Origin: Primulina eburnea
Lineage: Eukaryota; Streptophyta; Magnoliopsida; Lamiales; Gesneriaceae
Direction of reading: 5' to 3'
DNA length: 64,000 bases
NCBI RefSeq assembly: GCF_022965805.1
Contig: NC_133103.1
Coordinates: forward strand, 51,348,386 to 51,412,385
Numbering within the stretch: position 1 is the first letter of the stretch; the number at the start of each line of letters is the position of its first letter. A model generated the notes under the pieces. It saw only the letters and a list, made by a program, of their open reading frames with translations, had not been told where the DNA came from and did not search any database. Positions 23,950 to 36,390 of this stretch are shown piece by piece. Both the position numbers and the translations under genes were made by a program.

Positions 23950-24094
23950 TCTGTGAGACAATGTCAATTTAATTCATACTTAAATTAAAAAAAATTATAT
24001 TTTTAATATAAAAAATATGTTTTCATAAATCGGATCGGATTGGAGATCTGTCCCACAAAATTAACTCGTGAAACCGTCTCACGTAAGTTTTATA
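23950..24094. mobile_element. 9-bp-TSD MITE, degenerate copy
   Basis: Recognisable by CTGTGAGACA, the GAGATCTGTCCCACAAAAT block and AAACCGTCTCACGTAAGTTTT in the right order, with a decayed centre. The rest of 23451-25542 is AT-rich with a (TTA)n run at about 24133-24157 and holds no gene that I can see. Confidence 0.6.
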
Positions 24095-25557
24095 AAATAA
24101 TAAATTAGCATAATTATCATTCATCCCACTATTTATTTATTATTATTATTATTATTAGTAATTAATATGACAAAAGTTAGTATTCTTATCATTCATTACT
24201 TTCGTTAATACTAGTATTGCATATGTATAAGCAAGTTGGAATAATTATCTTAATATGATAATTTTTTTACTTTAAAATTTATTTATTTTTATTAGAAATT
24301 ATATGGTTACATAAAATTTAAACTTGTAGAAATTTAAATTTATTACAATAAGTTTTAATGATACTTTTTTATTAAACAATTATCAAGTACTTTTGTAACA
24401 TGATATGGTTAATTTTGGCACTTAAACTTGGAATTAATATATACCAATTTGATCAATCATCTTCTCAGTACTTGTGGCAAACGTTCTCTAAATTAAAAAT
24501 ATCATTGGAGATAAGGATAACCTGCTCGAATTTATCTAAACCACATATATTAAACATTTTTAATTTTTTTTTTTCCAATTATATTGTAATAAAATGTTGA
24601 ATTATGATGGCAAAATCGATTTATATTATAATAATTAGAACTACAGTGATTTCATGCATACAGTAAAAAGTGCGATTGTTTATTTTTTTGATTCTTTTCG
24701 TTCAATTTTCAAAAAAAAATTAGTGTAAAAATTGACATATGACGGGTGGAATTTTTATTTTTTTTTCAAGTATGATGGGTGGATTATTTGGATTTTATAA
24801 AAATATTATTCAATTATTTTTTATTTAATATCGTAGAAATTCGATCGATTTATGTAGGCCACAAAAAGTACGAAAAAAATAAAAAAAGAAGCACAATTAC
24901 GTGTAGTACCTCAATTTGCTTCTATTTTGGGATTCATGTGAACAAATTTTAAAGGTATCCATAGATTGCTGCTAAATCTGGTTAAAGAACCACTTCAATA
25001 TGTGATAAAGTCACACAAGCAATGACAATTATTTAATCTGATAATTAATAATTGAAAAACTTTTTAACTTGTTTGGTGTGATTGTTTCATTCCGATTTTT
25101 GATTAATTTGGTTGTTTTTGTCGTGAATACTGACGTGAAGCTTCTGCATACGCGAGTTTTATATCGTTGATAGGTTAATGTCACGTCGACACTAAGTCAG
25201 CGCGGTATCGTGAAAAATGATCTAATTGAAGAAAAACTAAACAAAAGGTGGCGGATAAATATTGAAATCTGAGTACATAATCACCAAAATCATACATATA
25301 TGTGTATATAGGACTAAATTTATTATTTTATTTTAATAATTTTTAGAAAATAAGTAATCCCAAAAATTATGTATTAATTCGAAATAATTTCATACGCGAA
25401 TACCTTATATATACACGCAAGATCAAGATATATAAAATAATGGATTTTCTTTAATTCGATTTCTTGTCAATTTTTGCATTAATTATATTATACCTAACAA
25501 GTAACTCGCTCAATTTATATGTTATTTGTATACCAAACCTTTAAAATTGGTCTGTTT

Positions 25558-25667
25558 TTTTTTTTTTTTTTTTTTTATTACAACTCACGCAGGGGAGGGG
25601 GATCGAACCCGGGGTGGGAGGCCAGCTAATCCGGCGGGTGAGACCATTGGGCTAGAAGCCCGGTCTC
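25558..25667 (-). mobile_element. tRNA-derived SINE with poly-A tail
   Basis: Read on the minus strand: head GAGACCGGGCTTCTAGCCC, an A-box-like TAGCCCAATGG, a perfect B-box GGGTTCGATCC, then a short body ending GTGAGTTGTAAT and a poly-A tail (poly-T at 25555-25576). It is flanked by an exact 15-bp target duplication, AAAATTGGTCTGTTT, at 25543-25557 and 25668-25682. This is not a functional tRNA gene: no cloverleaf 3' half is present. The perfect duplication suggests a recent insertion. Confidence 0.95.
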
Positions 25668-25802
25668 AAAATTGGTCTGTTTAATTATTATATATTTGTG
25701 TCTTAAAATTGTATTTATTTTGTTAAAATACAACTGATACAATTTTTTAAAAAAACATTAGCTAGTGATCAGACTTTAAAAAATGATATATTATTATATT
25801 TT

Positions 25803-25973
25803 GGCAAAAACTTATATGAGACTGTCTCACGTGTATTATTTGTGAGACAGATATCTTATTTGGGTCATCCATAATTTTTATGCTAAGAGTATTACTTTTT
25901 ATTGTGAATATGTGTATTGTTGACCCGTTTCACAGATTATGATCCGTGAGACGGTCTCACATGAGACCCACTC
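25803..25973. mobile_element. 9-bp-TSD MITE, copy F
   Basis: Flanked by TTATATTTT (25794-25802) and TTACATTTT (25974-25982), 8 of 9 identical. Confidence 0.9.
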
Positions 25974-26902
25974 TTACATTTTAAACCTAAATATAAGTAC
26001 TTATGGAACTCATGTAAGAGTGTTAAAGATTTTATTCGTGTATATATATATAGTTTTGTTATGTTTTCCATCTATCATATTCATCAAGAGATGTCAATCA
26101 TCTATTAGATGTAAGTGAGCATCGTCTCAAACTATATAAATTTTGATATACATGTTGTCCACCTACCGTGCTCATCAATGAGATGTCACACGTAGATAGA
26201 CAATTTGTATATACTTTATCACATCTAATAAACAAGTGACAGCTCGTTAGTACATATGGAAGTGGGAACAGTGAATGAGCAGCATATCGAAACTATATAT
26301 ATTGATTAGAGAATATACAAATTTAATTATTTAGTCTATTTTCTAAAATTTATTATGGTTTGATATTTACTTAACTTTTTTTAATTTTTTATTATCAAAA
26401 ATAGGACACATAATAAAATTTGTATTTATATGCTTTCACTTCTCACCAGTAATCAGTGTCGAAAGATTGATTTTTGTTGCGTACTCCACGGCATTTCTAA
26501 CGTTTTTCGTGGAGCCTTGTGATATTAGTAAGATGTCCCAGGCTCTCTGTTGGGGAAATATGTGTCCTTTTTCTCGACAAGTCGCCAAATTTTGAATAAT
26601 ACAGTGTTCCTCTAGAAAAAAACAACAGTCGGACTATTTTTAATCAATCAAATTTTTTATATATTCTATATCTTAAAAATAATTAAATAAATGTGAATCA
26701 GGTTGTTCGCATGTTAGGAATTAAGTTTTTGAAATAATTATGAATTTGTCGAATAAGAAAAAATATATATATATAGTTTGATATAATTTAATTCTTGGCT
26801 GAAAAGTGACGAGAGCAAATTCCTAAACATCACCAATGATTTGAGAAGTCAATCACAGAAACTTCTAGTAAAGATATATCTAATTAATTTTTTTTAAAAA
26901 AA

Positions 26903-27265
26903 TATTAAGATGAGATTTGAACTTAACTCAACACAAAATCTAGCTCAAGAGGAGAGGTTTGTCCAAATCTTTATATGCAACTCCCAGAAATTTTATGTAA
27001 CGGTTGTGTGACAACTAACACATTCCTTCACGTCCAGAAATGAACATTTAGCGTGTAAAGTTTACAAATGGCTCAACTATGGACAAAACAGATGATTCAA
27101 CTATGGGCAGTCCAACACATAACGATGGAACTTGACTCTGATATCATGTTAAGATTGAGATTTGGATTTAACTCAATCCCCAAAAGCTAGCTAAAGAGGA
27201 GGATTGCCCAAGTCCATATATACAACTTTCAGAGACTTTATCTAATCGATGTGCAACAACTGACA
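26903..27265 (-). mobile_element. TRIM element, family 2
   Basis: Two direct repeats of about 118 bp (26903-27020 and 27147-27265) share GAGATTTG, the TAACTCAA...CTAGCT block and the GTGxAACAACT end. They flank a 126-bp non-coding interior. On the minus strand the first LTR ends TCTTAACA and is followed at once by TGATATCAGAGTCAAG, a near match to the initiator-Met primer site. No clear target duplication. The 1-kb stretch 25983-26902 has only (TA)n and vague inverted repeats around 26090-26250. Confidence 0.7.
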
Positions 27266-27379
27266 AAAGGAAACAATAAAGTAACTAAATATCTGCAATA
27301 ATATATTATATAGATGCAATTACTAAGTTCTATAAAGAATTTCAAGAAAAAAAATATTATCTCATTTAATTATCACAAA

Positions 27380-27490
27380 AAATCTTATGAGATAATCTCT
27401 TGAGAAAATTTTATTAGAAAGATCTCCAATTTCATCTGATCTATGAATAAATATTATTTTTATTATAAATATATGTTTTAAACTCAAGTC
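27380..27490. mobile_element. 9-bp-TSD MITE, doubtful degenerate copy
   Basis: TTATGAGATAATCTCTTGAG followed by GATCTCCAATTTCATCTGATC and an A/T-rich centre follows the family order, but the other end is gone. Confidence 0.35.
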
Positions 27491-27825
27491 GTGATTATAT
27501 TATAAAATATTATATTACACTTGAATTTTCTTTTTTCTCTTTGTCACACTTTATGGAATAGTGATTCAACTCGTCAATAATAACCATTATTATAAACTGA
27601 CAAAAGAAAATGTCTCTCTCATTAAACAAATCCTAATAGTTAACCACTGAATAAAAGTCTACATACAGATCCCTTTTTCAATTTTGATTCCAATTTTGAG
27701 AAATTAAAATTGAGGGTTTGAAAAAGACTTCTCGTTTCAAATTGAGAGAACCATTTTTGATGTGGATCCGATAAAGTTGGGGGAGTGGACAAGATATGAT
27801 GACTTAAAACATGAGTCACGTTTTT

Positions 27826-28105
27826 ATTAAAAGTTATTATAGTATGTGTAACTCAAAAACTTTAAATCGTGTAATAAGTCAAACATTGTGCGTAAATCGC
27901 TCTCTTAACAGGGACAATTATTATTCTTCATCAACAATCTCATGTAATACAATGAATACGTTTTTTGTAATACGTGGTATTCGAACATACGGCTTTAGCT
28001 CTTATATCAATTGTAAGATCGAACGTTTCTGCTTAACTAAAAGTTATAGTTAGTGGTAATAGTTCAACTTAAATATTTTGGACCGTAAACGGTAAAACAA
28101 CACAA
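27826..28105 (-). mobile_element. TRIM family 1, degenerate copy
   Basis: Contains a left LTR remnant ending near AATCTC, an interior with TCTTATATCAATTGTAAGATC (degraded primer site plus LTR start), and a right LTR remnant with AAGTTATAGTTAGTGGTAAT. Same order as 45294-45642. Confidence 0.65.
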
Positions 28106-28825
28106 ATATCATGTGTCGACAGCTCTTTTCAGTACTCAACAACAACAACAACAACAATAATGATAACAATGCATGTATAATTATTGATATCTTATATGAA
28201 AATACAAAAACTCATTGTCCCTTGCTAAGTCTAGGTCTACTTCCAATATTTGATATATTTGAAAAATCAAAACCTAACAGGACATTTCTTGGAATGTCAT
28301 TTCTTAGTTTTGTTTATGCCACATTGAGAATAACAAATTCGATTTTTTTTTTTGGATTCAAATATTAGCACAATTATCATGTATAAAAATATAACGAAAA
28401 TAACATTTTGGTGTATAACACAGAGTAGTTTGTTGCTCTCTGGGAATATCCCATGAAATTAGGTAAAATTTCCTGATATGTCAACGTACCTCATATATTC
28501 TTTTCTAAATATATTTGTTTTTTTCATTTCTTTTGTGTACCTAATCAATATAAGTTAATCATTTCTAAATTTTAATTAAGAGCTCATATTATAAATGTAA
28601 AATTAGGGAATCTAGTGTTTGAATACCGATATGATCTTAACTAATATCAATTTGAGTGAGAGCTCACTCGTGTTTCCACATCATGTGAACGTTCAAACGT
28701 TTGAACGCCAATATTCCTTTACAAAAATTATAAGCCCGATCAAGCATGTGAAAACATGCGCCAGACACAAAGTATTTTGCATGTGTTTCCACATACTTTA
28801 AAATGGTGTGGGAATCACACACTCT

Positions 28826-29163
28826 TGTTAGAGTGCAATAATTGTTATCAGAGTAATCGAACTGTGGTGCTTGAATTGTTGTATGAATTTAAAGATTTGA
28901 ATTGCACATTTAACACTATTTATAGCTTTTGGTAAAGCGACAAGCGCTCGATCTTATAATTGATGTCAGAGCCGAGGTCACCAGTTCGATTCTCGTTGAT
29001 TACAAGAAGTTCAATTATTGGATGAAGATTTTGAAGTGCAATAATTGTCTCTATTGTGAGAACGATCGAATCTTGATGCTTGAGTTGTTGTAAAGTTTAA
29101 AATATTTGAGTTACACTATTACCATGAGCTAAAACATTTGCTCAAGAAACGCTCGGTCTTACA
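28826..29163 (+). mobile_element. TRIM family 1, complete but diverged copy
   Basis: Plus orientation: LTR 28826-28958 (starts TGTTAGAG, ends CTTATA), then ATTGATGTCAGAGCCGAG as a degraded primer site, an interior of about 70 bp with GTTCGATTCTCGTTGATTAC and TTATTGGATGAAGAT, then LTR 29029-29163 ending GGTCTTACA. Several mutations in each LTR and no target duplication make it older than the copy at 45294. Nothing else is recognisable in 28106-29640. Confidence 0.8.
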
Positions 29164-29644
29164 AAAAAACGTAAATTTAAAAATTTATTAAAAAACGTAA
29201 TACATTAAAATCCGTGAATTAGTATTCTACATATTTCATAATTTTTAATTTTTATGTTCTTTTTAATTATATGCGGTTGTGAATTTTTTTCTTATTTATA
29301 CTACTTCATTACAAATTGATAATAAAATTTAAATTTTAAATAAATTAAACTAGTAAAATATTATGAAATAATAAAAATAATTAAAAAAATTAAAAATATT
29401 AATATTACTTATTTTAAATAATAATCATGTAAATGATGTAAAAAAATTACAAATGTATTTATTTAATATAAATAAGAATAAAGATAAATGAATGGATAAT
29501 GAGACTTAATTACAAACGACGAGTGTTGACGTTAAAATCAATTTGAGAAAATAAATATGTTAATATAATGTGTATGTGGTACATGGATATCATGTTTTTC
29601 AGGGTATAACACCCTCCACTCTGGATGCTCTTACATACACATTA

Positions 29645-30635
29645 TGTAAAATCCAAGAATTTTAGGTTTTATCGTTTAAGTTTATATCAGAATTTATCTC
29701 ATTTTAGGATGTGAGATTTGTAAGATTTAAGTCAGATTTCAACGCGATATCACTCGATCCCGATAGCAGCCAACCCCTATAAATAAGAGAGCCACCTGAC
29801 TCAAAAATCACACCTAAAATTACACCAAATTTTCGAAAGTCTCCCTAGTCTTCTTAGGAATTTTTGAGTACAGCGAAGCGCTGCCGCCATCCAGCTAGTA
29901 AAGTAGGAATTGAAGGTAAGTGGACTTGTTTTAAAACTTAAAATTTCGGTTTTTATGCATATAAGATTTCGGTTTTTGGTTTTTAAAATTTGGTCAAGCA
30001 TCGTCGTTTTGTCAATGCATTTTTTTACGAAAATTTTGATACGTTTATGTTTGGCACTGTGAGGATTCCCTGAAAATGGGTGGAATTCCAATATATGGCC
30101 CTTAACAGTGGGATAGAACTGTTTTACGACCTCGCCCCCTTAGAAGATCAAAACTTAGGGACTGATATCAGTAAACCATGAAAGGTGAAAAATCGCAGTG
30201 TTGTTATGTTATGAATATGATGTTACGATTATGAAAAGCATGTTCTGTTATGATTCGAAATTGTTATAAAATGTTATGTGGTATTCAAATTCTCCCACTT
30301 GCTGAGTATTTCTCAAAATACTCACCCCTTACAATCTTCCCCGGATAAGTCCGAAGAACAGATTGAAGAAGAAGAAGAATCTGAACAATTTTGGGGATGG
30401 TGAAGTTTGTGATTTAGTTTAGTTATGTTATTCTTTTTTTGAATTTTAGTACTTTCAATTTTATGTTAGACGTTTCCGCAAATTTATTTTATTCAGTTGT
30501 AAAGACTTTGGTTTTTTTTGGAAATTATGAATAATAAACTGGTTTTCGGTTTATACTATGCTACGATGCTGGTCGTTTCAATTGTGTGATTGTTAAACGA
30601 CGCCGGTGTCAAATTCCGAGTTTCGGGGAGTGACA
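29645..30635 (+). mobile_element. Solo LTR (probably Ty3/gypsy type), 991 bp
   Basis: Starts TGTAAAATCC and ends GGGGAGTGACA. An exact 5-bp target duplication CATTA is at 29640-29644 and 30636-30640. It holds a clear TATA box (CCTATAAATAAGAG, about 29776) and a GAAGAAGAAGAAG tract (30366). LTR ends and length fit asterid gypsy elements; family assignment is inference. No internal region, so it arose by LTR recombination. Confidence 0.9.
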
Positions 30636-30759
30636 CATTATAAGTGATGATTTTTGGAAATCGCGTAGCGTCGTAATTTTTGAAGTAGGTATACGTAATC
30701 TGACGTCACTTTTTCAAAGATCAAGGTTGAAGTCTATATAAAAATGTTTGGGCAAATAA

Positions 30760-32830
30760 TATTTTTGATCTTGTAATTTCTTTTTTTTTCCACTTTTCAT
30801 CATGTTAATAATGAATTTGTATTTTTAATCATGTAACTTTCATTTTTTTATTTTTTTCTCTTTTATGTTGAATCTTCACTTTAGATATTGTAACTTATAT
30901 GTGTTAGGATTGGAAAAGAGTTTACTCTTTAAAAAATAGTTGTTTTTAAAAGCTACAATAGCTTGTTCTTGAAAATTTGAATATCGATGAATTAAATCGA
31001 GTTTGGTTTTCAAACAAAGCGGAAGACACTCGAAATAATCTTTCGTAGAAACCGATCAAAGATTTTGTAACGCATTTAAAACATATGCAAGTTGAATGAG
31101 TAAAAATATTTTGGTTGAAGCATTTTATCAAACACTTGTTATGCAATATTTTGGTATTTGAAGAATACATAAAATGCTTCAACAATGCATCTTTAAAATA
31201 ATGAAAATGATAAGTAAATGCAATAAATAAATAGACACATATTTGTTTATGGATGTTCGTAGATTAACAACTCCTACGTCACCTCTTCTTCCCCTTGGGA
31301 AGGATCCACTAGAAGACTTTGATTTATACAACACCTTCTACAAACTCATTTCAACTTAAGACTTATCTCTTGCCTAATTGAAACTCCTAGCACACTCTCG
31401 ATTGTAGGCTGCAACCTCACAATCCGCATAATGTTTAACGTCTCATATGCCAAGACTACAAACATAATCTTTAATGTCTTTTGTGAAGACTCACTCAACT
31501 AAACTTTGAAGTTCAACTCTCTTGTAAATGTATGAGTGATTGTGTGTGAGGAATTTATCCTTTATAATGTACATCTTAAATGTTTCCTCACACAAGGGCT
31601 TGTGCTCTCAACTAGTCAGCCCATGCTTTAAATCCACTTCAAAGGCTCTTGTTTAATCTTCAACATGTTTTATTTACAGGCTCCGACAATGATATATACG
31701 TTAGACACAAGAATATGACCGTTTAGAAAGTTTCTGTACTGATTCTGAAATTGAAATGGTCAAATTCGCCTTGCTGGACCTTTTCCCGAGCTTAAACTGG
31801 TTGGTCAACGGTTCAAACTGGTCAGCTGATCATCGGTTGAAACTGTTCAGCTGTTGAAAACTGGTTAGCAGTTCAATTTTGCCTAGCATCTCAATCGCAG
31901 CTCAACTGGTGTGCTGTGCAGAACTAGTAGCTTCATCACCATTTATCAGCATCTTAAGTTTTGATTCAGACTTTGACTTATGAAGATGATTTGTAGATCA
32001 TCGTCTTATCTTTTCAAATTATACTGAATCGCTTCATTCTAATAAGCGACCTGAGAGATATGGCCAAAATACTGCAACTGCTCATACCCAACTGATTGTT
32101 GTTTTTGTGCAATCAGTTTGGTCATTCAACAACCGGTTTGGACTAGATACTATTCGATTTTGTCCAAATAACGTGAAATACGACTTGTTCCAAAATGTGT
32201 TTTCTGATCAGGGAAGTTAACGGATTGTCATTTGAATCAACCAGCTGAGAGATATGGGCAAAATACTAACACGGCTCGTTTTGAACCGTTTGCAGAATCC
32301 GAAATGTCTTGTCTGAAATTCAATCAGCAGTTTGACCTAGATAACATTCGAACTGGTCCGACCGGCTTGAGTTATGACTTGTAGATAATTGAGTTGGCTT
32401 TCCAACCGTTTTGGCCTTAGGTCATTTCGATCTCTGGTTTGTAAGATATGGTCAAAATACGGCACCTCGCCAGAATTCATCCGGTTGCGAATTGATGTTC
32501 CAGCTTCCAACTTGATGTATTAACTTCACACTTGAGTAAATATGTTAGAAACATAATAACAAGTTTTGTTATCATCAAAATCAAGATTACTAGTTTTTCT
32601 CAACAAAAAATATGTTTTTCATTTTTGGTTTTTTTACCCGAGTCCATCGTGCCAATAAAAAAAGATCAAAAATGAAAACAACATACAAGTTGCATTTCCA
32701 AAAATTGAAAAAAAAAAAAAAAAAAAAAAACCATACAGGCTATGTTACTAAAATTGAAATTCACCGTAACATGACCGAAATTGAAAACAAAACATGTAAG
32801 TTTCATGATTAAAAATATAAATTCACACAC
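30760..32830. repeat. Older long inverted-repeat element interrupted by a solo LTR
   Basis: The left piece (30760-30901, with TTTTTAATCATGTAACTTTC) and right piece (32610-32830, with its inverse complement around 32790-32815) read as one sequence once the LTR 30902-32609 is removed. It is an old non-coding repeat of the intergenic type that has poly-T/poly-A inverted arms. A poly-A run is at 32709-32730. Confidence 0.55.
30902..32609 (-). mobile_element. Solo LTR of the copia-type family of 8309-11077
   Basis: Starts TGTTAGGATTGG on the plus strand and ends near CTCAACA followed by four A. Flanked by ATATG at 30897-30901 and 32610-32614, a plausible 5-bp target duplication. Shares with the 3' LTR at 8309-9698 the AGCTACAATAGCTTG, GAGTTTGGTTTTCAAAC, TATGGATGTTCG and TTTTGTTATCATCAAAAT blocks. 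No coding sequence. Confidence 0.8.
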
Positions 32831-33839
32831 ACACACACACACATATATAATATAACATACCCTAGACTGTCTTCTCTTAGTGTCGTTTTACAACTTGTTG
32901 GTTGCTAATATTTTTGTATTTAGATCATATATATTGAATGGGATGCTAAATTTTTTATCGCATTTTCTTGTAGTAACCTTGATAAACGATGCACGACTCA
33001 AATATGCCCGGTGTATGATGTAATCAATATCCCTTTTTATCCATAAATTCCCATTTGCACAAAGATAATGTATCTGGTTGAGATAAGTATCTGCAATGCG
33101 TGAGGCGAAAGCAATTTAAAGGATGAGGTGTTTTGGCACAATTATCGTCGCATGGTTTCCACCATCTCCAATATTGTGGTATTAATTTGCGTCATTTTTC
33201 AACATGATATCGACGTGGCGTTAACATAACTAGACACGTAAGAACAAATCAACACTTCTGCAGAAAAAAATTAAAATTGACAAAAATTAAAAAAATACAA
33301 GACTTAGACGAAAATTCGGAACAATAATTTATGTTTAAGTGGAAAATTGGTCAAGATCATGACATTTTTGGGACAATAATTTATGTAATTACGAGATAAC
33401 AAAAATGTAAGTAAAAATATTATGATCAGTAATGGTAATTCTTGGCTTTCAAGAAACGTAGAGGTATCACATAATAATAATAATAATAATTGAGCATTAA
33501 CTTATTGGAATTTGGGTTTTGTTTCCTAAAGTGTTTAAAATTTGGTTTTGATATATTCACTTTTAATTTTCGGTACTTTAGTTCAATTGATGACGTGGTT
33601 GTGATAAATTAACAAGTCGTCAATTTTTGTTATCTCATCATCATTTTTCAATGAAATGTCAGTATTTTCTAATATATGTTAGTATTTTTTTGGATCATAT
33701 AAGTAATTTGAGTAAAATAACGAAAAATAAAAAAATTAGTATGATAAAACTCAAAACTAAATAAATTGGTTAACAATAAACTCTCTCTAATATAATATAA
33801 ATTATAGGGGAAGTTATTGAAAAATCCCCAATCATAAAA
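32831..33839. other. Intergenic stretch, nothing recognised
   Basis: It holds a (CA)n/(TA)n run at 32823-32852, a (TAA)n run near 33472-33490 and AT-rich DNA. Confidence 0.6.
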
Positions 33840-33847
33840 TTTCTTTG

Positions 33848-34015
33848 GCTTCACTCCCTACCCACAAAATTGTGGTACTATGTCATACAAAATGTGGTAC
33901 ACTTCATGTGGAAATGTGGTACACTTCATGTGGAAATATGGTACTAAAAAAGTACCTAGGGACTGAACACAAAAAAAAAAGGCGGCTGGGGACTGAACCC
34001 AAATTTCCCGTAAAT
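33848..34015. repeat. Dispersed repeat, TTCACTCCCTA...GGGACTGAAC family, copy 1
   Basis: Starts TTCACTCCCTACCCACAAAA and ends near GGGGACTGAACCCAAATTT. It contains two direct copies of AAATGTGGTACACTTCATGTG. A second copy is at 35786-35925. Complementary TCACTCCC/GGGACTGA ends suggest a MITE or short retroelement, but target duplications were not found. Confidence 0.6.
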
Positions 34016-34643
34016 TATCCGTAATTATATGCGTCACCATTTGTAGATAGGATGCGTGATTTCCTTGAATGGGGTTGATTTGAATCCATGATTAAGACAG
34101 ACAAATGTATTTGAAAGACGGGGAATTGTCAAATCATGTTTTAAAATTAAAATATTATTACATAATTTTTTTTTGTTTTTGTTTTTGTTTTTGTTTTTTT
34201 AACTAGGATTTTAATTTTTTCTAACCCAAAATTTCCATGTAAAAAAAAAAAAAAAAAACCCACAATTTACAATATTATATAAATCTAAAATAAAAATATT
34301 GTATAACTTTTACTTTAAATTGTGTCTATATTTATAGAAGCTGGCTCACTGTGGCTCACTGTTTAATAGCGTAATGTCATAATCCAGCCTATAAATTGAT
34401 CTCTATATATACATTTTTTTTGTTTTTAAATTTGTGCGAAAAATTGGTTTTATTTCAAAAAATTGTTTTCCTTTTGTTAATTTAGTTTAAATTTCTTCAT
34501 AATATTGACACTGGGATTAACATTATTGATATTGTTGACATGCATGTCTGCCCAACTAGAATTAAGAACTCTGGTAAGAAAACCATATACGCAACAAGAG
34601 AATTTAGTACTTAAATTTTGACATGTTATAGGCTTATAGCATA

Positions 34644-35700
34644 TGTTCGGCGTAATAATTGTCTTTGTTGGATAAAATTATCGAAATATGATGTTTAAGT
34701 TGCAATACAATTTAAAAAGATTTGAGACGTTGCACCATTACTAATATATTTTTGTAAAGCAATAAGCACTCAGCTCGGTTATATAATTGATATCAGAGTC
34801 AATATGAATGGCTCGATTCACATTGATTTCAGTGAATGCAATTATTGGTTGGGAGATTATTGGGTGAAATAATTGTTCTTGATTGATATAAAAATATAAA
34901 CGTGATGTTTGAGTTGTTATATCTAGGTCATACCTTCTATGAGTTCAAGGAGGTCATTGTCTCAGGGCCCGATCCTAGAAGGGGCTCAACATCTATATTT
35001 TGAGTTGGTGGCCTATCGAAAGAGAAAAAATTGGTCAAAAATTAAAAAAAAATTAAATTGAATATTTTTATTTATAATCGATCAAACTCAGTATTTTTTT
35101 CAAGTTCGGCTTGAACGATTTAAACAATATCAAGATACTTTGGGGTATTTATTGAGTTTGGAGAAGTTAAAGAGTTAGTCATTTAACTAGCTTGTGCAGT
35201 ATTGTATAGAACTTGAACAATTTTAAATATGCTACAATGTTTGAAAAAACCGAATAATTTATTTTCAAAAAATTGTATTGCTTATAAGATATTTTTTAAT
35301 CATACCACTAATAGTTGTTTAAGCATAAATAAACTTGTTGAAGTTAATAAAGATTTATTTTTCATCACAAGATAGACTAAATGAGGTAGTTATATTGTTG
35401 ATTGATAAAGAAATGATCCGAAAACTAGATTATACAAATTATATATATATTCTTATAAAAGAGCTATGTAATTATTTCAAATATTTATTGACTTGTTTTT
35501 TATGTAATATATTGTCTCTGGTGTATTTATGTGTTATTTATTGTATTTTTTATTTTCTAACTGAATTTTGCATTATTTATCATAACAAGATGACTCGTTT
35601 TTAAATTTTTGTTTCAGGCCCTATAGAACACAGGCACGGCTCTGGTTGTATGATTTAAAAGATTTGAGTTGTATCGTCGCCATAAACTATAAACTATAAT
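34644..35700 (+). mobile_element. TRIM family 1 copy split by an inserted element
   Basis: LTR 1 at 34644-34783, then TAATTGATATCAGAGTC (primer site), an interior ending GGTTGGGAGAT (polypurine tract), and LTR 2 starting at 34858. LTR 2 stops at about 34926 and resumes at about 35643 (TTGTATGATTTAAAAGATTTGAGTTG...). The intervening 0.7 kb is an insertion carrying hAT-like coding sequence. Confidence 0.75.
34927..35642 (+). mobile_element. Inserted hAT-like fragment with transposase C-terminus
   Basis: A 0.7-kb insertion in the TRIM LTR. The frame 35335-35604 begins MLKLIKIYFSSQDRLNEVVI and continues LLIDKEMIRKLDYTNYIYI. It resembles the C-terminal dimerisation region of hAT/zf-MYM-type transposases, where a 'SQERLNxLAxLSIE...LDY' segment is characteristic. 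It has GGGCCC/GGCCC-rich ends (CAGGGCCCGATCC near 34955; CAGGCCCTATAG near 35617). The DDE core is absent, so it is a deletion derivative. Confidence 0.55.
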
Positions 35701-35785
35701 TCTGAAAAAACGACACACCTTGGATTTTATAACGAAAAAATTATATATATCAATTCTAATTTTTTTCTCTTATTCCAATCAAAAT

Positions 35786-35925
35786 ATTTCTTTGAGTTCA
35801 CTCCCTATCCACAAAATTGTGGTACACTTTATGTGGAAATATGATACTAAAAAAGAACCTAAGGACTGAACACAAAAAAAAATCGACGGATAGAAACTGA
35901 AGGTCAATTTTCCGTATATATTAAT
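35786..35925. repeat. Dispersed repeat, TTCACTCCCTA family, copy 2
   Basis: Matches 33848-34015 with an internal deletion; shares TTCACTCCCTA, CCACAAAATTGTGGTACAC, CTAAAAAAG and GGACTGAACACAAAAAAAAA. Confidence 0.6.
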
Positions 35926-36277
35926 TAATTATCCAGCCATCCTATCAATGTGGCCTTTCATTTATCGTAGGGATATACATCAGAATTTATTATTTTTTAT
36001 TTTTGCCCCCACAAAGAAATATGGAATATAACAACTGTTACAAGGTCAACTTGAATCAATAATCATTTGGAATGATTTACTCAACAAGATTGGCCAATAA
36101 ACTAATTTATTTCCTAAAATAATTCTTGGCATAATTACATCATCATATTTAATTACGTGTTCTTGAGAAATTAATTTTGATAATAAAGTTACAATTGAAG
36201 AAGCATAATCATCTCCCGTCGTAGGAGAGGTCAGGGTTTGAGCCATGGCAAATCCTTTGATACAAGAATATGTCTTT

Positions 36278-36390
36278 TATTAGACGATTTTACGTATTTT
36301 TATTTGTGAGATCGGTCAACACTGCTCATATTTACAATAAAATGTAATTTTTTTATGTAAAAAATAATATTTTTTATGGGTGTGAGTATA
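36278..36390. mobile_element. 9-bp-TSD MITE, degenerate copy
   Basis: Starts near TTAGACGATTTTACGTATTT and keeps TTTGTGAGATCGGTCAACAC and the TTTACAATAAAATGTAA centre. The far end is lost. Confidence 0.6.

Noticed and set aside
25575..25667. tRNA-like sequence with a perfect B-box
   Set aside because: It has a poly-A tail, no 3' half of a cloverleaf and flanking target duplications, so it is a SINE.
26090..26250. Vague inverted repeat around TCTATTAGATGT and ACATCTAATAAAC
   Set aside because: Too diverged and without target duplication to name an element.
36046..36246. 66-codon frame starting MAQTLTSPTTGDD on the minus strand
   Set aside because: No recognisable domain, no promoter or splice context, and its flanks are repeats; could be chance.
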